64,000 nt of DNA from positions 1 to 64,000 of the forward strand of contig JAWKSZ010000028.1 in NCBI GenBank assembly GCA_041402045.1, in the 5' to 3' direction. Shown here piece by piece: positions 16,605 to 27,400 of this stretch. The notes below the pieces were generated by a model. It had not been told where the DNA came from. It was given only the letters and a program-made list of their open reading frames with translations, and searched no databases. The first letter of the stretch is position 1, and every line of letters starts with the position of its first letter. The position numbers were made by a program, and so were the translations under genes. This DNA is from JAGQRJ01 sp041402045 (GTDB taxonomy: Bacteria; Planctomycetota; J058).

Positions 16605-16879
16605 CCCAGTGATCCCAACCCTGGCGTATCCAGGCAGCCCTGGGCGGAACGCAGCCGGCCTCCCCGCCCTGGGGACCCTCGTCGTCTCAGAAGCCGTTCT
16701 CCCATCTGGTCCTCCAGTCGGAGAGATCCCTCCTCGGTGATTGCCTCTGGAACGTCCAAGGCCAAACAGGCAATGAGCACAGGGGAACGGACAACCACAC
16801 CGCCTGCCGCCACCACCGCCGCACAAAGACTTGCGGTACCACGAAGAAGATCTTCAAATTGTACGGATTTGGGACTCAA
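16601..16879 (-). CDS. Small hypothetical protein coupled to the next gene
   Basis: A TTG at 16879 opens 92 codons with balanced composition for the first 65 residues (SPKSVQFEDLLRG, then TASLCAAVVAAGGVVV, then VLIACLALDVPEAITEEG) and an Arg/Gly-rich end. The stop TGA overlaps the GTG of the downstream gene, as in coupled operons. GC is visibly lower than in neighbours, as in the 30-32 kb region. No family is recognised. The tail's composition raises the possibility of a frameshift or truncated gene. Confidence that it is translated is moderate to low. Confidence 0.4.
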   Translation of the reverse strand: MSPKSVQFEDLLRGTASLCAAVVAAGGVVVRSPVLIACLALDVPEAITEEGSLRLEDQMGERLLRRRGSPGRGGRLRSAQGCLDTPGLGSLG

Positions 16880-17157
16880 GTTTTGAGGCCTTGCCGTCGC
16901 AGATCTTGCGTTCTGCCCTGATCTGGCTCACCCACCTTGCGTGGCCGGACGCCCAGGTTTACACAAGTCCCTTTACCCAAAAGCCCCAAGGATAGCGCGA
17001 CGGTTCCCCTCCTGGTTCAGTTGGGTCGCGCGCCTAGTTCATTGTACTGGTTGATCTGTGACACGAACGCCCGCTGAGCGCGTTTGCGCTCAACGGTGCG
17101 CGTTGCCTTACTCCTGCGAGACGCGCGGGTCGACCCGCGGCGATTCGGGGGAAGCCA

Positions 17158-19659
17158 ATGCACGACGGAGTCCGGAGCAGCCGACTGCTCGCCCCAGCAG
17201 CCCTGGCGCTGTGGCTGATTCCAACCTTGGCTCTGGCCCAGCAGCCGCTCGAAGGCCGGCTGTTCTTCGCCCTCGAGAACCGCGAGACCCAGCTCGTGGA
17301 GCAGCGCGGGGAAGCGCAGGACACGGGGATCGCCTTCGACCGCCTGCCGGTGCGCGCCAACACGACCTACCGCCTGTGGGTGCTCCACGCCCCGACCCTG
17401 CGGATTGCCTTCGTGACCGTGCGTTCGAGCGGGAACGGACTGCAGACCGAGCTCCCTCCGTTCCAGTTGCGCCCTGCGACGCCCCACGATCAAGACCGGG
17501 ACCTCCTGCCGGACATTTGCGAGTGGATCGTCGGCACGGACCCGCTGAACCCGGACACCGACGGCGACGGCGTCCAGGACGCCGCCGAGCTCCTCGACTC
17601 CCAGGACCCCGCGGACGGCTCCGGGGTGCGCACGGGGATCCTCGGCGCCGCCCCCGCACCTGGCACGATCCTCGACGTCGACGGCCTCAACGACAGCGTC
17701 GTCGTCGCGGTCGAGAACACCGGCGTCGTGGTCTACAACGCCTTCAATCGCATGGCGCCCCTGGCGATCGCGGACGTGCGCACCGGCGGCCCGACGCTGC
17801 GCGTGGCCACCAGCGGCGGCTCGATCGCGGTCGCCGACGGCGTCGAGGGCCTGCGGATCCTGGACGTCTCGGACCCGCCGGCAGCCGCCGAGCGCTTCCA
17901 CCTCAGCCAGAACCTGCTCCAGGGCAGCGCGCTCTCCGTGGCGGCCACCGCCAACCTGGCCTACGTCGGCCTCGAGTCGGGCCGGATCGCGCTCGTGGAC
18001 TTGCTCGGCGGAGGCGTGATCGACCGCCTCGACGTGGGGGCGGCGGTCGTCGACCTCGCGGTCTATCAGGAGCGGCTGTTCGCGATCACCAGCGACGCCC
18101 GCCTGCTGGAGCTCTCGCTGGGCGTGGGGAAACTGGCCGTGCTCGGCACCTACGACTTCGGCCCCCACACGCAGTACCCGGCGCTGCGCCTTCGCGTCGG
18201 CGGCGGGGTGGCCTACGTCTTCTCGCGCCGAGAGCTCACGACCGTCAACGTGCTGACCCCTGGGACCCCCCTCCTGATCGCCACGAGCGCGGTCAACGAC
18301 ATCGTGGAAGGCTTCGACTCGATCTACGACGCCGCGCTCAACGGAGCGGGGCTCCTCGTCGGCCCCACCCGCCGCGCGTCCTTTACGGACCTCCGCCCCA
18401 CCGTGCAGGTGTTCGACCTCTCCAGCCCCTCGAACGGCTACACGCTGCCGGTCACGGGATTTCCCCTGCCCACGCCCTCTACGTCGATCGGCATGTACAA
18501 CGCGCTGTCCTACGTGGGTGGGCAGAACCAGCTCGTCGTGGTGAACCACCAACCCTTCGATACCGGGCAGGTGCCGCCCACGATCGTGCTCAGCACCAAC
18601 GCCAGCGGCGGCATGCTCGAAGAGGGCAGCCTCGCCTTGCTCACCGCCGAGGTCGGGGATGACGCCCAGGTGCGCAACGTCGAGTTCTACGTGGACGGCG
18701 CGCGCTTCGAGACCGACGGCGGGTTCCCCTTCGAGACCCGCTTCGTCGCCCCGGCCGTCGCGAGCCAACCGACCGTACGCGTACGCGCACGCGTGTTCGA
18801 CACGGCGGGGAACTTCACCTGGAGCCCCGAGCAGACCCTGACCTTGACCGCCGACGCCACCGCGCCCGCCGTGGTCGCCATCAGCCCCAGCGCGGGCGCG
18901 GCCTTGAGCCAGGTCGGCACCGTGGCGGCGCTGCTCAGTGAGCCGGTCGACGCCGCCACCCTCAGCCCCACGACCTTCTCCCTCACCAGCGCGGGGCCCG
19001 ACGGCGTGCTCGGCACCGGGGACGACGCCCTCGTGTCCGGGACCCTCGAGGCGCGCCCCACGATCCCCGGCGTGTTCCTCAGCTTCCCCAGCTCCCTGCC
19101 CAGCGGGCTCTACCGCGCGACGCTCACCGCGGGGCTGACCGACGTCGCAGGCAACGCGCTCCAGACCCCGACGACCTGGGACTTCACGGTCTTCGGCAGC
19201 GACGCCCCCGACACCGACGGCGACGGGCTCCCCGACGTGCTCGAGCTGGCCCTGGGCCTGGACCCGGCCCTCGAGGACACCGACATGGACGGGACCCCGG
19301 ACGGCGACGAGGACCCGGACCTCGACGGGCTCACGATCGCGCAGGAGATCGTGGCGGGCTTCGACCCTGCGCTCCCCGACACCGACATGGACGGGATCGC
19401 CGACGGCGACGAGGACGAGGACCTCGACGGCCTGAGCGCGGTCCTCGAGTTCGCGCAGGGGTCGTCCTTGTTCGACCCCGACACCGACGACGACGGCTTC
19501 GACGACAAGGTCGAGTTCGACGGCGCGAGCGACGCCACCGACCCCACCCAGACCCCCGTGCGCGACCTGGTGATCCAGGTCAGCGCCCGCAACCTGGCCG
19601 CCCCCGAGGCGGTCTCCGGCTCGACCCAGGTCGGCCCGGTCAGCGTTCAGAACCAGTGA
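17158..19659 (+). CDS. Secreted LVIVD-propeller protein with thrombospondin type-3 repeats
   Basis: ATG 17158 is preceded by GGGGGAAG. The signal peptide runs to about residue 27 (LALA before QQ). Calcium-type TSP3 motifs occur first at about 113-135 (DTDGDGVQD). A beta-propeller of LVIVD-like repeats follows at about 160-480 (GVEGLRILDVSDP, YVGLESGRIALVDL). Two Ig-like domains follow at about 490-680, the second of Big_5/SbsA type with SPSAGAALSQVGTVAA and AGNALQTPTTWDF. A second TSP3 block lies at about 683-800 (DTDGDGLPD, DTDMDGTPDGDEDPDLDGL, DPDTDDDGFDD). Such proteins are extracellular and stabilised by calcium. It is the first gene of the block ending with the Rhs protein and overlaps or abuts the next gene, so a shared transcript is likely. 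Confidence 0.88.
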   Translation: MHDGVRSSRLLAPAALALWLIPTLALAQQPLEGRLFFALENRETQLVEQRGEAQDTGIAFDRLPVRANTTYRLWVLHAPTLRIAFVTVRSSGNGLQTELPPFQLRPATPHDQDRDLLPDICEWIVGTDPLNPDTDGDGVQDAAELLDSQDPADGSGVRTGILGAAPAPGTILDVDGLNDSVVVAVENTGVVVYNAFNRMAPLAIADVRTGGPTLRVATSGGSIAVADGVEGLRILDVSDPPAAAERFHLSQNLLQGSALSVAATANLAYVGLESGRIALVDLLGGGVIDRLDVGAAVVDLAVYQERLFAITSDARLLELSLGVGKLAVLGTYDFGPHTQYPALRLRVGGGVAYVFSRRELTTVNVLTPGTPLLIATSAVNDIVEGFDSIYDAALNGAGLLVGPTRRASFTDLRPTVQVFDLSSPSNGYTLPVTGFPLPTPSTSIGMYNALSYVGGQNQLVVVNHQPFDTGQVPPTIVLSTNASGGMLEEGSLALLTAEVGDDAQVRNVEFYVDGARFETDGGFPFETRFVAPAVASQPTVRVRARVFDTAGNFTWSPEQTLTLTADATAPAVVAISPSAGAALSQVGTVAALLSEPVDAATLSPTTFSLTSAGPDGVLGTGDDALVSGTLEARPTIPGVFLSFPSSLPSGLYRATLTAGLTDVAGNALQTPTTWDFTVFGSDAPDTDGDGLPDVLELALGLDPALEDTDMDGTPDGDEDPDLDGLTIAQEIVAGFDPALPDTDMDGIADGDEDEDLDGLSAVLEFAQGSSLFDPDTDDDGFDDKVEFDGASDATDPTQTPVRDLVIQVSARNLAAPEAVSGSTQVGPVSVQNQ

Positions 19660-19667
19660 GGCTTCCC

Positions 19668-20945
19668 ATGCACACCGCGAGACTCTTCGTCGCCGCCGCC
19701 TGCGCGCTCGCCCTCTCCGGCGGCGCCTCGGCCCAAACCTTCGACAGCGGCTCCGACGGCAGCGACGGCGCCCTCAGCTTCCAGCCGAACTCGGGCGTGA
19801 TCGTGTTCGACCCGGTGGCCTTGGGGCTGGACGCGTCGGACAACGTGTTCAACTTCACGACCATCGACGTCCCCACGGGGACGGCGGTCGTGCTCAGCGC
19901 CGAGGTCCTGGGCGAGGGCAAGCCCGTGTACTGGCTGGCGTCCGGGAACGTCACGATCACGGGCGTCATTGACCTCGACGGCGAGGACGGCGCCCCATTC
20001 CAGTTCAACCAGGGCCAAACGCCGTCGATCGCTGGCGCCGGCGGCTACAACGGCGGCCGGGGCGGCGTCCTAGGTGGCCGTGGCCACCCAGGGAACGGGC
20101 CAGGAGGCGGACGAGCGTTCGCCGCTCTGACCCCGGTGGTCGGCGGAGGCGCAAACGGAGCGAGCGCAGGCTACGTCGTGCCAGGGCTGGACTCCACGAC
20201 GCCTGGCCTTGCCGGAGGAGGCGCGACCTACGGAAACCCCTACCTGCAACCGATCGTCGGCGGCTCGGGAGGGGCGGGGGGCACCGGTCCGGTGGGCTTC
20301 GAGAACGAGACCTCGGGTGGCGGCGCTGGTGGCGGCGCCCTCGTGATCGCCTCCTCAGGCGTGCTTCGCCTCGACGGCGCGATCACCGCGGACGGCGGCT
20401 GGACGGGGGGCAACGGCAATCAGCCGGTGGCTCGAGGGGGAGCGGGGAGCGGCGGTTCCCTACGCCTCATCGCGGCACGCGTCGAAGGGATTGGTAGCCT
20501 CTCAGCCCTAGGCGGCGCGGACGCCGCAGGCTTCCGCACCTCTCCGGGGCGGATCCGTATCGAGGCGTTTAGGCGCGCAGGCCCTGCCACTTCGAACCCC
20601 GCCGCCGAGATCAGCACCCCCGGCTCGGTCTTCCCCCCGCCGACGACGCCCAGCCTGCGCCTGACCCAGATCGACGGGGTGAGCGTCGCCGCGACCCCCA
20701 CCGGCGCGTTCGAGGTGCCCGACGTCGCGATCACGGCCACCGCCGCGGTGACCCTGAACCTCGAGGCCACGAACGTGCCGCTGGGGACGACCCTCGCCCT
20801 CGTGATCCGCGCCGAGGACGGCTCCCAGATCACGGCGACCTCGACCCCGCTGACCGGCACGCTCCAGAGCTCGACCGCCACGGCGCAAGTGACCTTCCCC
20901 AGCGGCTTCTCCCGGGTGTTCGTCACCGCCTCGTGGGCGCCGTGA
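19668..20945 (+). CDS. Secreted glycine-rich beta-rich protein
   Basis: ATG 19668 has GAGG upstream; an in-frame GTG at 19656 overlapping the preceding stop is the alternative. The 425-residue protein has a signal peptide ending GGASA before QTF. It has a beta-rich N-terminal part, a glycine-rich region at about 115-245 (AGGYNGGRGGVLGGRGHPG, GGSGGAGG, GGGAGGGALVI) and a C-terminal Ig-like part (about 330-425). Gly-rich beta stretches of this kind occur in surface or matrix proteins of several phyla, often in a beta-helix. There is no catalytic motif. Its position inside the Rhs block suggests a role in the same surface assembly. Confidence 0.8.
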   Translation: MHTARLFVAAACALALSGGASAQTFDSGSDGSDGALSFQPNSGVIVFDPVALGLDASDNVFNFTTIDVPTGTAVVLSAEVLGEGKPVYWLASGNVTITGVIDLDGEDGAPFQFNQGQTPSIAGAGGYNGGRGGVLGGRGHPGNGPGGGRAFAALTPVVGGGANGASAGYVVPGLDSTTPGLAGGGATYGNPYLQPIVGGSGGAGGTGPVGFENETSGGGAGGGALVIASSGVLRLDGAITADGGWTGGNGNQPVARGGAGSGGSLRLIAARVEGIGSLSALGGADAAGFRTSPGRIRIEAFRRAGPATSNPAAEISTPGSVFPPPTTPSLRLTQIDGVSVAATPTGAFEVPDVAITATAAVTLNLEATNVPLGTTLALVIRAEDGSQITATSTPLTGTLQSSTATAQVTFPSGFSRVFVTASWAP

Positions 20946-21412
20946 GCGGGCCCAAGCTGCTCCTGAGCGCGCTGCTCGTGGGCGGGGGCGTCCTCGCCCT
21001 GGCCCTCGGCGCTCGCGTCGAGGAGCGAACCCTCGCCGCTGCCCCCGCCGCGGCGGTCGTGCTCGAGCCCCACGCCGAGCAGGCCCCTGCGCCCCCGGCC
21101 ACTCCGACCCCGGCGGCTCCCGCCCCCGACGTGGCCTCGATCATGCGCGAGGAGCACGACCCTGCCGCGTGCGTCCTCGACCCCAGCCTCGACCCCGCGG
21201 TCCAGCTCGTGGCCCTGCGCAAGCTGGAGCGCGACGACCCGACCCGCGCCTGCGAGCTGGCCTACGGTCTGCTCGAGAGCCCTGACCGGCAGTTGCGGGT
21301 CAACGCGATCGCGATCCTCGCCCGCGACGACTCGCCCCGCGCCCGTGACGCCCTCGCCCAACTCGACCCGCGCAGCCGCCGGCTGGCCACTGCGATCGCG
21401 AACCGGAGGTAG
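20942..21412 (+). CDS. Small anchored HEAT-like protein
   Basis: The GTG at 20942 overlaps the preceding TGA (GTGA). The product has 156 residues: a single hydrophobic segment at about 6-25, an Ala/Pro linker (about 35-62), then a helical domain with HEAT-repeat-like pairs (QLVALRKLERDDPTRACELA, LRVNAIAILARDDSPRARDAL). HEAT repeats are protein-binding scaffolds. It sits 5 bases before the Rhs gene, so it may help assemble or export that protein. No closer identification is possible. Confidence 0.75.
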   Translation: MSGPKLLLSALLVGGGVLALALGARVEERTLAAAPAAAVVLEPHAEQAPAPPATPTPAAPAPDVASIMREEHDPAACVLDPSLDPAVQLVALRKLERDDPTRACELAYGLLESPDRQLRVNAIAILARDDSPRARDALAQLDPRSRRLATAIANRR

Positions 21413-21417
21413 ACCCC

Positions 21418-24400
21418 GTGAGCTTTGCGTCCCGCCTGCTCCCGCTGACCCTCCTGGGCCTCGCCCTCGGCACCTCTGCCTGGGCCCAGGAGTGCGTCCC
21501 TCGCCGCCTGGTCGACGGGCTCCCGCGCACGGAGTTCGCCCCCGGGCTCACCACGACCTCCTTCACCCCGCCCGCGACCGCGGGCGCGTGGTTCCTGACC
21601 GTCGAGCGCGGCGCCGCCGCGCCGGTCCGGGTCGAGCTCGACGGCCAGGCCGTGGTTCGCGTCCAGGACTGGAGCCCGAACATCCGCGTGCTCCGGGTCC
21701 CGGTCACCGTCGCGACCCCGAGCGCGTTGCGGGTCCGCGTGCTGGGCTCGGCCCCCGCCGCGGTGCAGGTCCAAGGCGTGGTGGACGAGGCCGACCTGAC
21801 CCCGATCGTGGGGCAACGGGTGGCGGAGCGCGAGGTCTTCGCCCAGCGCTTCCTGGGAGGCGTCCCTCCCACCCTGGACACCGCCTCCGTCGCGGTCCCC
21901 GAGCCCGGGCTCTACACCCTCCAGGCCCAGAACGGGAACCCGGACGGCAGCGGGCGCGTGCTCCTCGCCCGGCCCCGCTGGAACCAGGAGCGGGTCCTGG
22001 GCCTGCTCCACCTGAACACTGCGTCGGCCTCGGGCGCTGTCCTCCCGTTGCCCCAGAACGCCCTGGAGGTGTTCGCCCTCGGTCCCGCAGGGTCCTTCGT
22101 GGACCTGAGCCTCCGCGGCTGGGTGGTGGACGAGCTGGCGCCGAGCGCGAGCTGGACCTCGCCCCCCGCGGGGAGCACGGTCAGCGCAGGCACCGCCCTC
22201 GAGCTCGTCTACGCCGACGGCAACTCCGGCGTGCTCACCGACGAGATCACGATCCTGCTCAACGGACAGGACGTGACCGCGCTGTTCACCGTCGGCGAGA
22301 ACGCCGCGACGGCGACCGCCGGGGCGCTGCCGCTGGCGAGCGGAAGCAACACCCTCGTGGCCACGGTCCTCGACCGCGCCTGCAACCAGACCCAGGCGAG
22401 CGTCACCTTCCAGTTCGGCTCCGGCGACGTGACCCCGCCGGTGCTCACTCAGCCCGCGGACCTGGTGGTCGAGCAGGCGAGCCCCCAGGGCAGCGTCGTC
22501 GCCTACGTCGACCCCACCGCCACCGACGACACCGACCCGAACCCCGTCGTCTCCTGCGCTCCGCCCAGCGGCAGCCTCTTCCCACCCGGCACCACGACCG
22601 TCACCTGCACCGCCACCGACGCCAGCGGCAACCAAAGCTCGGTCACCTTCACCGTCACCGTCCAGGACACCACCGCCCCCACCCTCACCCAGCCCGCGGA
22701 CCTCCTCGTCGAGCAGGCCGGCCCCTTGGGCACCGTCGTCGCCTACGCGGACCCCACCGCCAGCGACGCCGCCGACCCGGCCCCGGTCGTCTCCTGCACC
22801 CCGCCCAGCGGCAGCCTCTTCCCACCCGGCGCCACCACGGTCACCTGCACCGCCACCGACGCCAGCGGCAACCAGAGCTCGGTGACCTTCACCGTCACCG
22901 TCGAGGACACCACCGCCCCCACCCTGACCGTGAGCCCGCCCGACGGGTCCACGGTCAGCACCAGCCAGGTGCCGCTCCAGGCGAGCTACGCCGACGGCGG
23001 GAGCGGCGTCGACCTCGCCAGCTTCCAGGCCACCCTCGACGGGCAGGACGTGAGCGGGTCGTTCAGCGTGGGTCCCAGCAGCGCCCAGGCCCTCTCCCCC
23101 GCGCTCTTGGACGGCGCGCACACCCTCGTGATCACCGTCAGCGACCTCGCGGGGAATCCGACCGCGGTCAGCAGCACCTTCACCGTGGACACCGGCGCCG
23201 ACGCGCCCTTCGCCCTCGAGCTCTCGCTCTCCCCCGCCGCCCCAAGCGCCGTACCGGCGCTGACCGCCAACGACCTCACCCTGCGCGCGGTCACCGCGGG
23301 CGGCCAGACCGCCACCGGGTTCAGCGGCTTCGTGCTGTTCAGCGCCTCCGACGGGCTGGAGCCGTTGGACGGCCTGGTGGTCGAGCTGACCCCGGCCGAC
23401 CAGGGCCAGCTCACGATCCCGGGCGTCGCCTTCTTCCAGACCCTGGGCACGGTGGTGGTCACCGCCGCCTCCCTCGAGGAGGCGCCCAACGACCCCAGCG
23501 GCAGCCTCCCCGTGACCGTGGTCCTCCCCGAGCCAGTGATCTTCCCCACCCCGCCCGCGACCACGGGCGCCGACCGCGCGGTCCTGATCCAGGGCCTCTC
23601 CTACCCCGGCCAGCCCGTGGAGCTGGTCCTGAACGGGCAGGTCGTGGCGACGACCAACGCCGGGGTCTCCGGCGACTTCGCCTTCTCCCGCGTGGTGGCC
23701 CCGGGCACCTCGACGCTCTTCGTCCAGGCGACGAACCCCAGCACCAGCACGCTCACGCCGTCGCAGACCGTGACCGTGACCGCACCCCCGCCTGCCCCCG
23801 TGGCCCTCAGCGTTCAGCCCCCCGCGCTGAGCCTGAACCTGGACCAGGTGGCGACCCTCGTCGTCACCGAGTCCTTCGCCGACGGCAGCACCGCCGACGT
23901 CACCGCCCTCGCCGCCTACAGCAGCTCGAACCCCGCCCTCGTGAACGTGATCGGCCCCGGTGAGGTCGTCGCCCTGGCCCCGGGCCAAGCGACGCTGACC
24001 GTGAGCTACGACGGGCTGAGTGTGGACGTGCCCGTGAGCGTGGGGATCGCGGCCCTGATCCAGAGCTCGCCCGCCGCCGGCGAGGCCGAGGTCGCGGTGA
24101 CCCGCGAGACGATCCTGCGCTTCAGCGCGCCCCTCGACACGGCCTCGGTGACCTCGTCCAGCGTGTTCGCGTCCTTCGCCGGGCAGCCCCTGGCCGCGCG
24201 CCAGCACCTCTCCCCCGACCGCAAGACCCTGACCCTGTTCTACGACCCGCCGCTCCCCGCCAGCAGCCGCGTGCGCGTGACCGTGGACGGCGACCAGCTC
24301 CTGGCTCAGGGCGCCCAGATCGACGCTGACCGCGACGGCTTCGCCGGCGGCGTGGCCCAGATCGACTTCGACACGCTCTCGCTGTCGGTGGTCGACGGCA

Positions 24401-27400
24401 CCGCGGTCTGCGGCCGCGTGTTCGCGTCCGAGATCCTCAGCGTGTCCGGCGGCGGCTCGGTCAACGTGCCCCTCGAGGGCGTGCGGATCACCGTGGACGG
24501 CCAGGAGGACACGCTGTTCGCGATCACCGACGCGAACGGCAACTTCCGCCTCGAGCCCGCCCCCGCGGGCAAGTTCTTCGTGCACATAGACGGGCGCACG
24601 GCGACGACCGGCGTGCCCCCAGGCGCCTACTACCCCTTCGTGGGCAAGCCCTACGTCGGTGTCGCCGAGGAGGAGACCAACGTCGGGGAGATCTTCCTCC
24701 CGCTCGTGACCCCGGGCACGCTCCAGCCGGTGAGCGCCACCGAGGACACCGTGCTCACCTTCCCGCCCGGCGTGGTGAGCCAGTATCCCGAGCTCCAGGG
24801 CCTCGAGCTCACCGTCGCCGCGGACTCCCTCTACGCCAACGACGGCACCCGCGGCGGCTCGGTGGGCGTCGCGCCGGTGTCCCCCGAGCGCCTGCCGGGC
24901 CCCCTGCCCCCGGGCCTCGACTTCTCGATCGTGATCACCGTCCAGACCGACGGGCCGACCAACTTCGACGTCCCCGCCGCCGTACGCTTCCCGAACCTGG
25001 CCGGGCTCCCCCCCGGGAGCAAGACCGCGCTCTGGAGCTTCAACCACGACGTCGGCGCGTGGGAGGTCGTGGGGTCCATGACCGTCACCGCCGACGGCCT
25101 GTGGGTGGTCACCGACCCCGGGGTCGGGATCCTCGCGCCGGGCTGGCACAGCATTCAGTCGGGCGGCACGTTCAGCGGGGGACCGGTCGAGGACTACACG
25201 AGCCCCCCGGGCCTCCCTCCCTGCTTCTATCCATTCACCACGTGTCCGATCACCTCTGGCTCCGAGGTGGGCCACAACGACGGCTCCGCGGACGGAACGT
25301 GCACCGACCCCGCGGGCGGCAGCGTGGTGCTCAGCACCGGCGAGGAGCGCCTCGACCGGGTCGACCTCGCGATCCCCGGGCGCGCCGGCCTCGACTTCGT
25401 CATGCGGCGGCGCTACCGCAGCCGCGTGTTCCTCGACGGACCGCTGGGCCACTCCTGGGACTTCGACTACAACCAGCGCCTGTTCGCCGACGGCGAAGAC
25501 GTGGTCCGCGTGAACGGGCGCAGCCGGGTCGACAGTTGGGAGCGCTTGCCCGACGGGAGCTACCGCTCGCCGCGCGGCAACTTCGGAACCCTGATCCAGG
25601 AGGTCGACGGCAGCTTCGTACTGCGCATGCCCGACGGCATGAAGAAGTACTACCAGACCAACGGCCTGCTCTACTGCCTTCAGGACCGGCACGGGAACCA
25701 GCTCCAGTTCCAGTACGACGCTCGAGACAACCTCGCGCTCGTGATCGACACCTACGGGCGCGAGATCGAGTTCGTGTTCGAGACCTTCGCCGACGGCCGC
25801 GACCGCCTGGTGCGGATCCGTGACTTCGCGGGCCGCGAGGTGGAATACCGCTACGACACGAACTACGACCTGGTCGAGGTGCGCTCGCCCGTCGTGATCG
25901 GAACCACGACCGGCAACGACTTCCCCCAGGGCCGAGTCGAGCGCTACGCCTACGCCAGCGGACAGAGCCATCCGTCCCTCGACCACAACCTGGTCGCGAT
26001 CACGCGGCCCGAGGAGGTCGCGAGGGGCGGGCCGCCGTGGAAGACCTTCGTCTACGGGACCGACCCCCAGGACCTCGTGCGCTTCGACAAGGTGCTCGCG
26101 TTCACCGAGGGCGGCGTCAACGCGAGCGGAGTCGCTGCGGGCGGCACGACGACCATCGACTATGAGGAGCTGAACCAGGGCGTCTCTCCGGGGGACTTGG
26201 ACCTGCCTCGCGGCAAGGCCACGGTCACCCGCCGCAACGGCAACGTGCGCGAGCTCTTCGTCAACGAGCGCCTCGATCACATCATCACCCGCCAGTTGAC
26301 CCGCGGCCTCCGGGCCGGTGAGCCTGCGTTCTACGAGACCCGCAGCTACTTCACGTCGGACTCGCAGCTCCTGCGGCGGGTGTTCCCCCAAGGGAACGAA
26401 CTCCGGCTGGCCTATGGGAGCGGAACGCGCGGCCTACAGGACCAAGTCGTGGAGAAGCGCCTGATCGCCGACGCCCGCGGCGGCGGCGAGGACCTCGTCA
26501 CCACCTTCAGCTACGAGCCGCTGTTCCTGCGCCTGGCCAGCGTGACCGACCCGCGGGGGAACGCCACGGGGTATGTCCCGCCCTTGGGGACGCCCTCGGC
26601 CGCGCGCTACACGACCACCACGACCTTCGACTACCAGGAGGGGACCGACCCCGTGCCGGAGGCCGCGCGCTTCGGGATCGACCTGAGCGGGATCGCGCGC
26701 GGGCTCGGCGACCTCAACGGCGACGGTCGCGTGGACCAGGTGGCCGGGAACGCGGTCCGGGTCGACCTGCCGACCGTCGAGCTACGGCCGGACAGCCAGC
26801 AGGCCGCAGAGCTCGGCGGCACGGCGCAGGCGATCTTCAGCGAGTTCGCTTGGAACGACCGCGGGCAGCTCCTGCGGTCCGTCGACGCCGAGGGCAACGT
26901 CACGACCCTCGCCTACTACCCCGAGGACGACCCCGACGGGGACGGGCGGACCACCCTCAGCAAGTTCGAGCTCCTGGGGACCGGAGAGACGGGCTACCTG
27001 CGCCAGGTCGTGCGCGACGCGGAGCTTGGGACGCGGCGCAGCTACATGGGGCCCCTGGCCGGGCTGACCACGCAGTTCCGCTACGACGAGGTCGGGAACC
27101 TCGTGGCGACGATCAACCCGCGCGGGGTCGAGACCCAGCTCGAGGTGACCGCGCTGAACGAGGTCGTGCGGGTCGTCCGCGGGGCCCGGGTCGACGAGGC
27201 CGTGGCCCGCGGGCAGTTGATCACCGGGGAGTCGCCGTTTGGGTATCAGGTGCGGACGTGGTTCGACCACAACGGGCGCGCAGTGCGCGTGGAGCGTGAG
27301 AACCGCGACTCGACTACGGCGGGCGTCGGGGCGTTCGTCGAGACCATCACGGAGTACGACATCCTCAACAACCCCGTGGCCGTCTCGCGGGAGCTCGACG

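Noticed and set aside
21262..26391. A 1709-codon minus-strand open frame opposite the Rhs gene
   Set aside because: High-GC antisense artefact. It is Gly/Ala/Val/Glu/Arg/His rich without hydrophobic pattern, while the plus strand carries a signal peptide and known domains.
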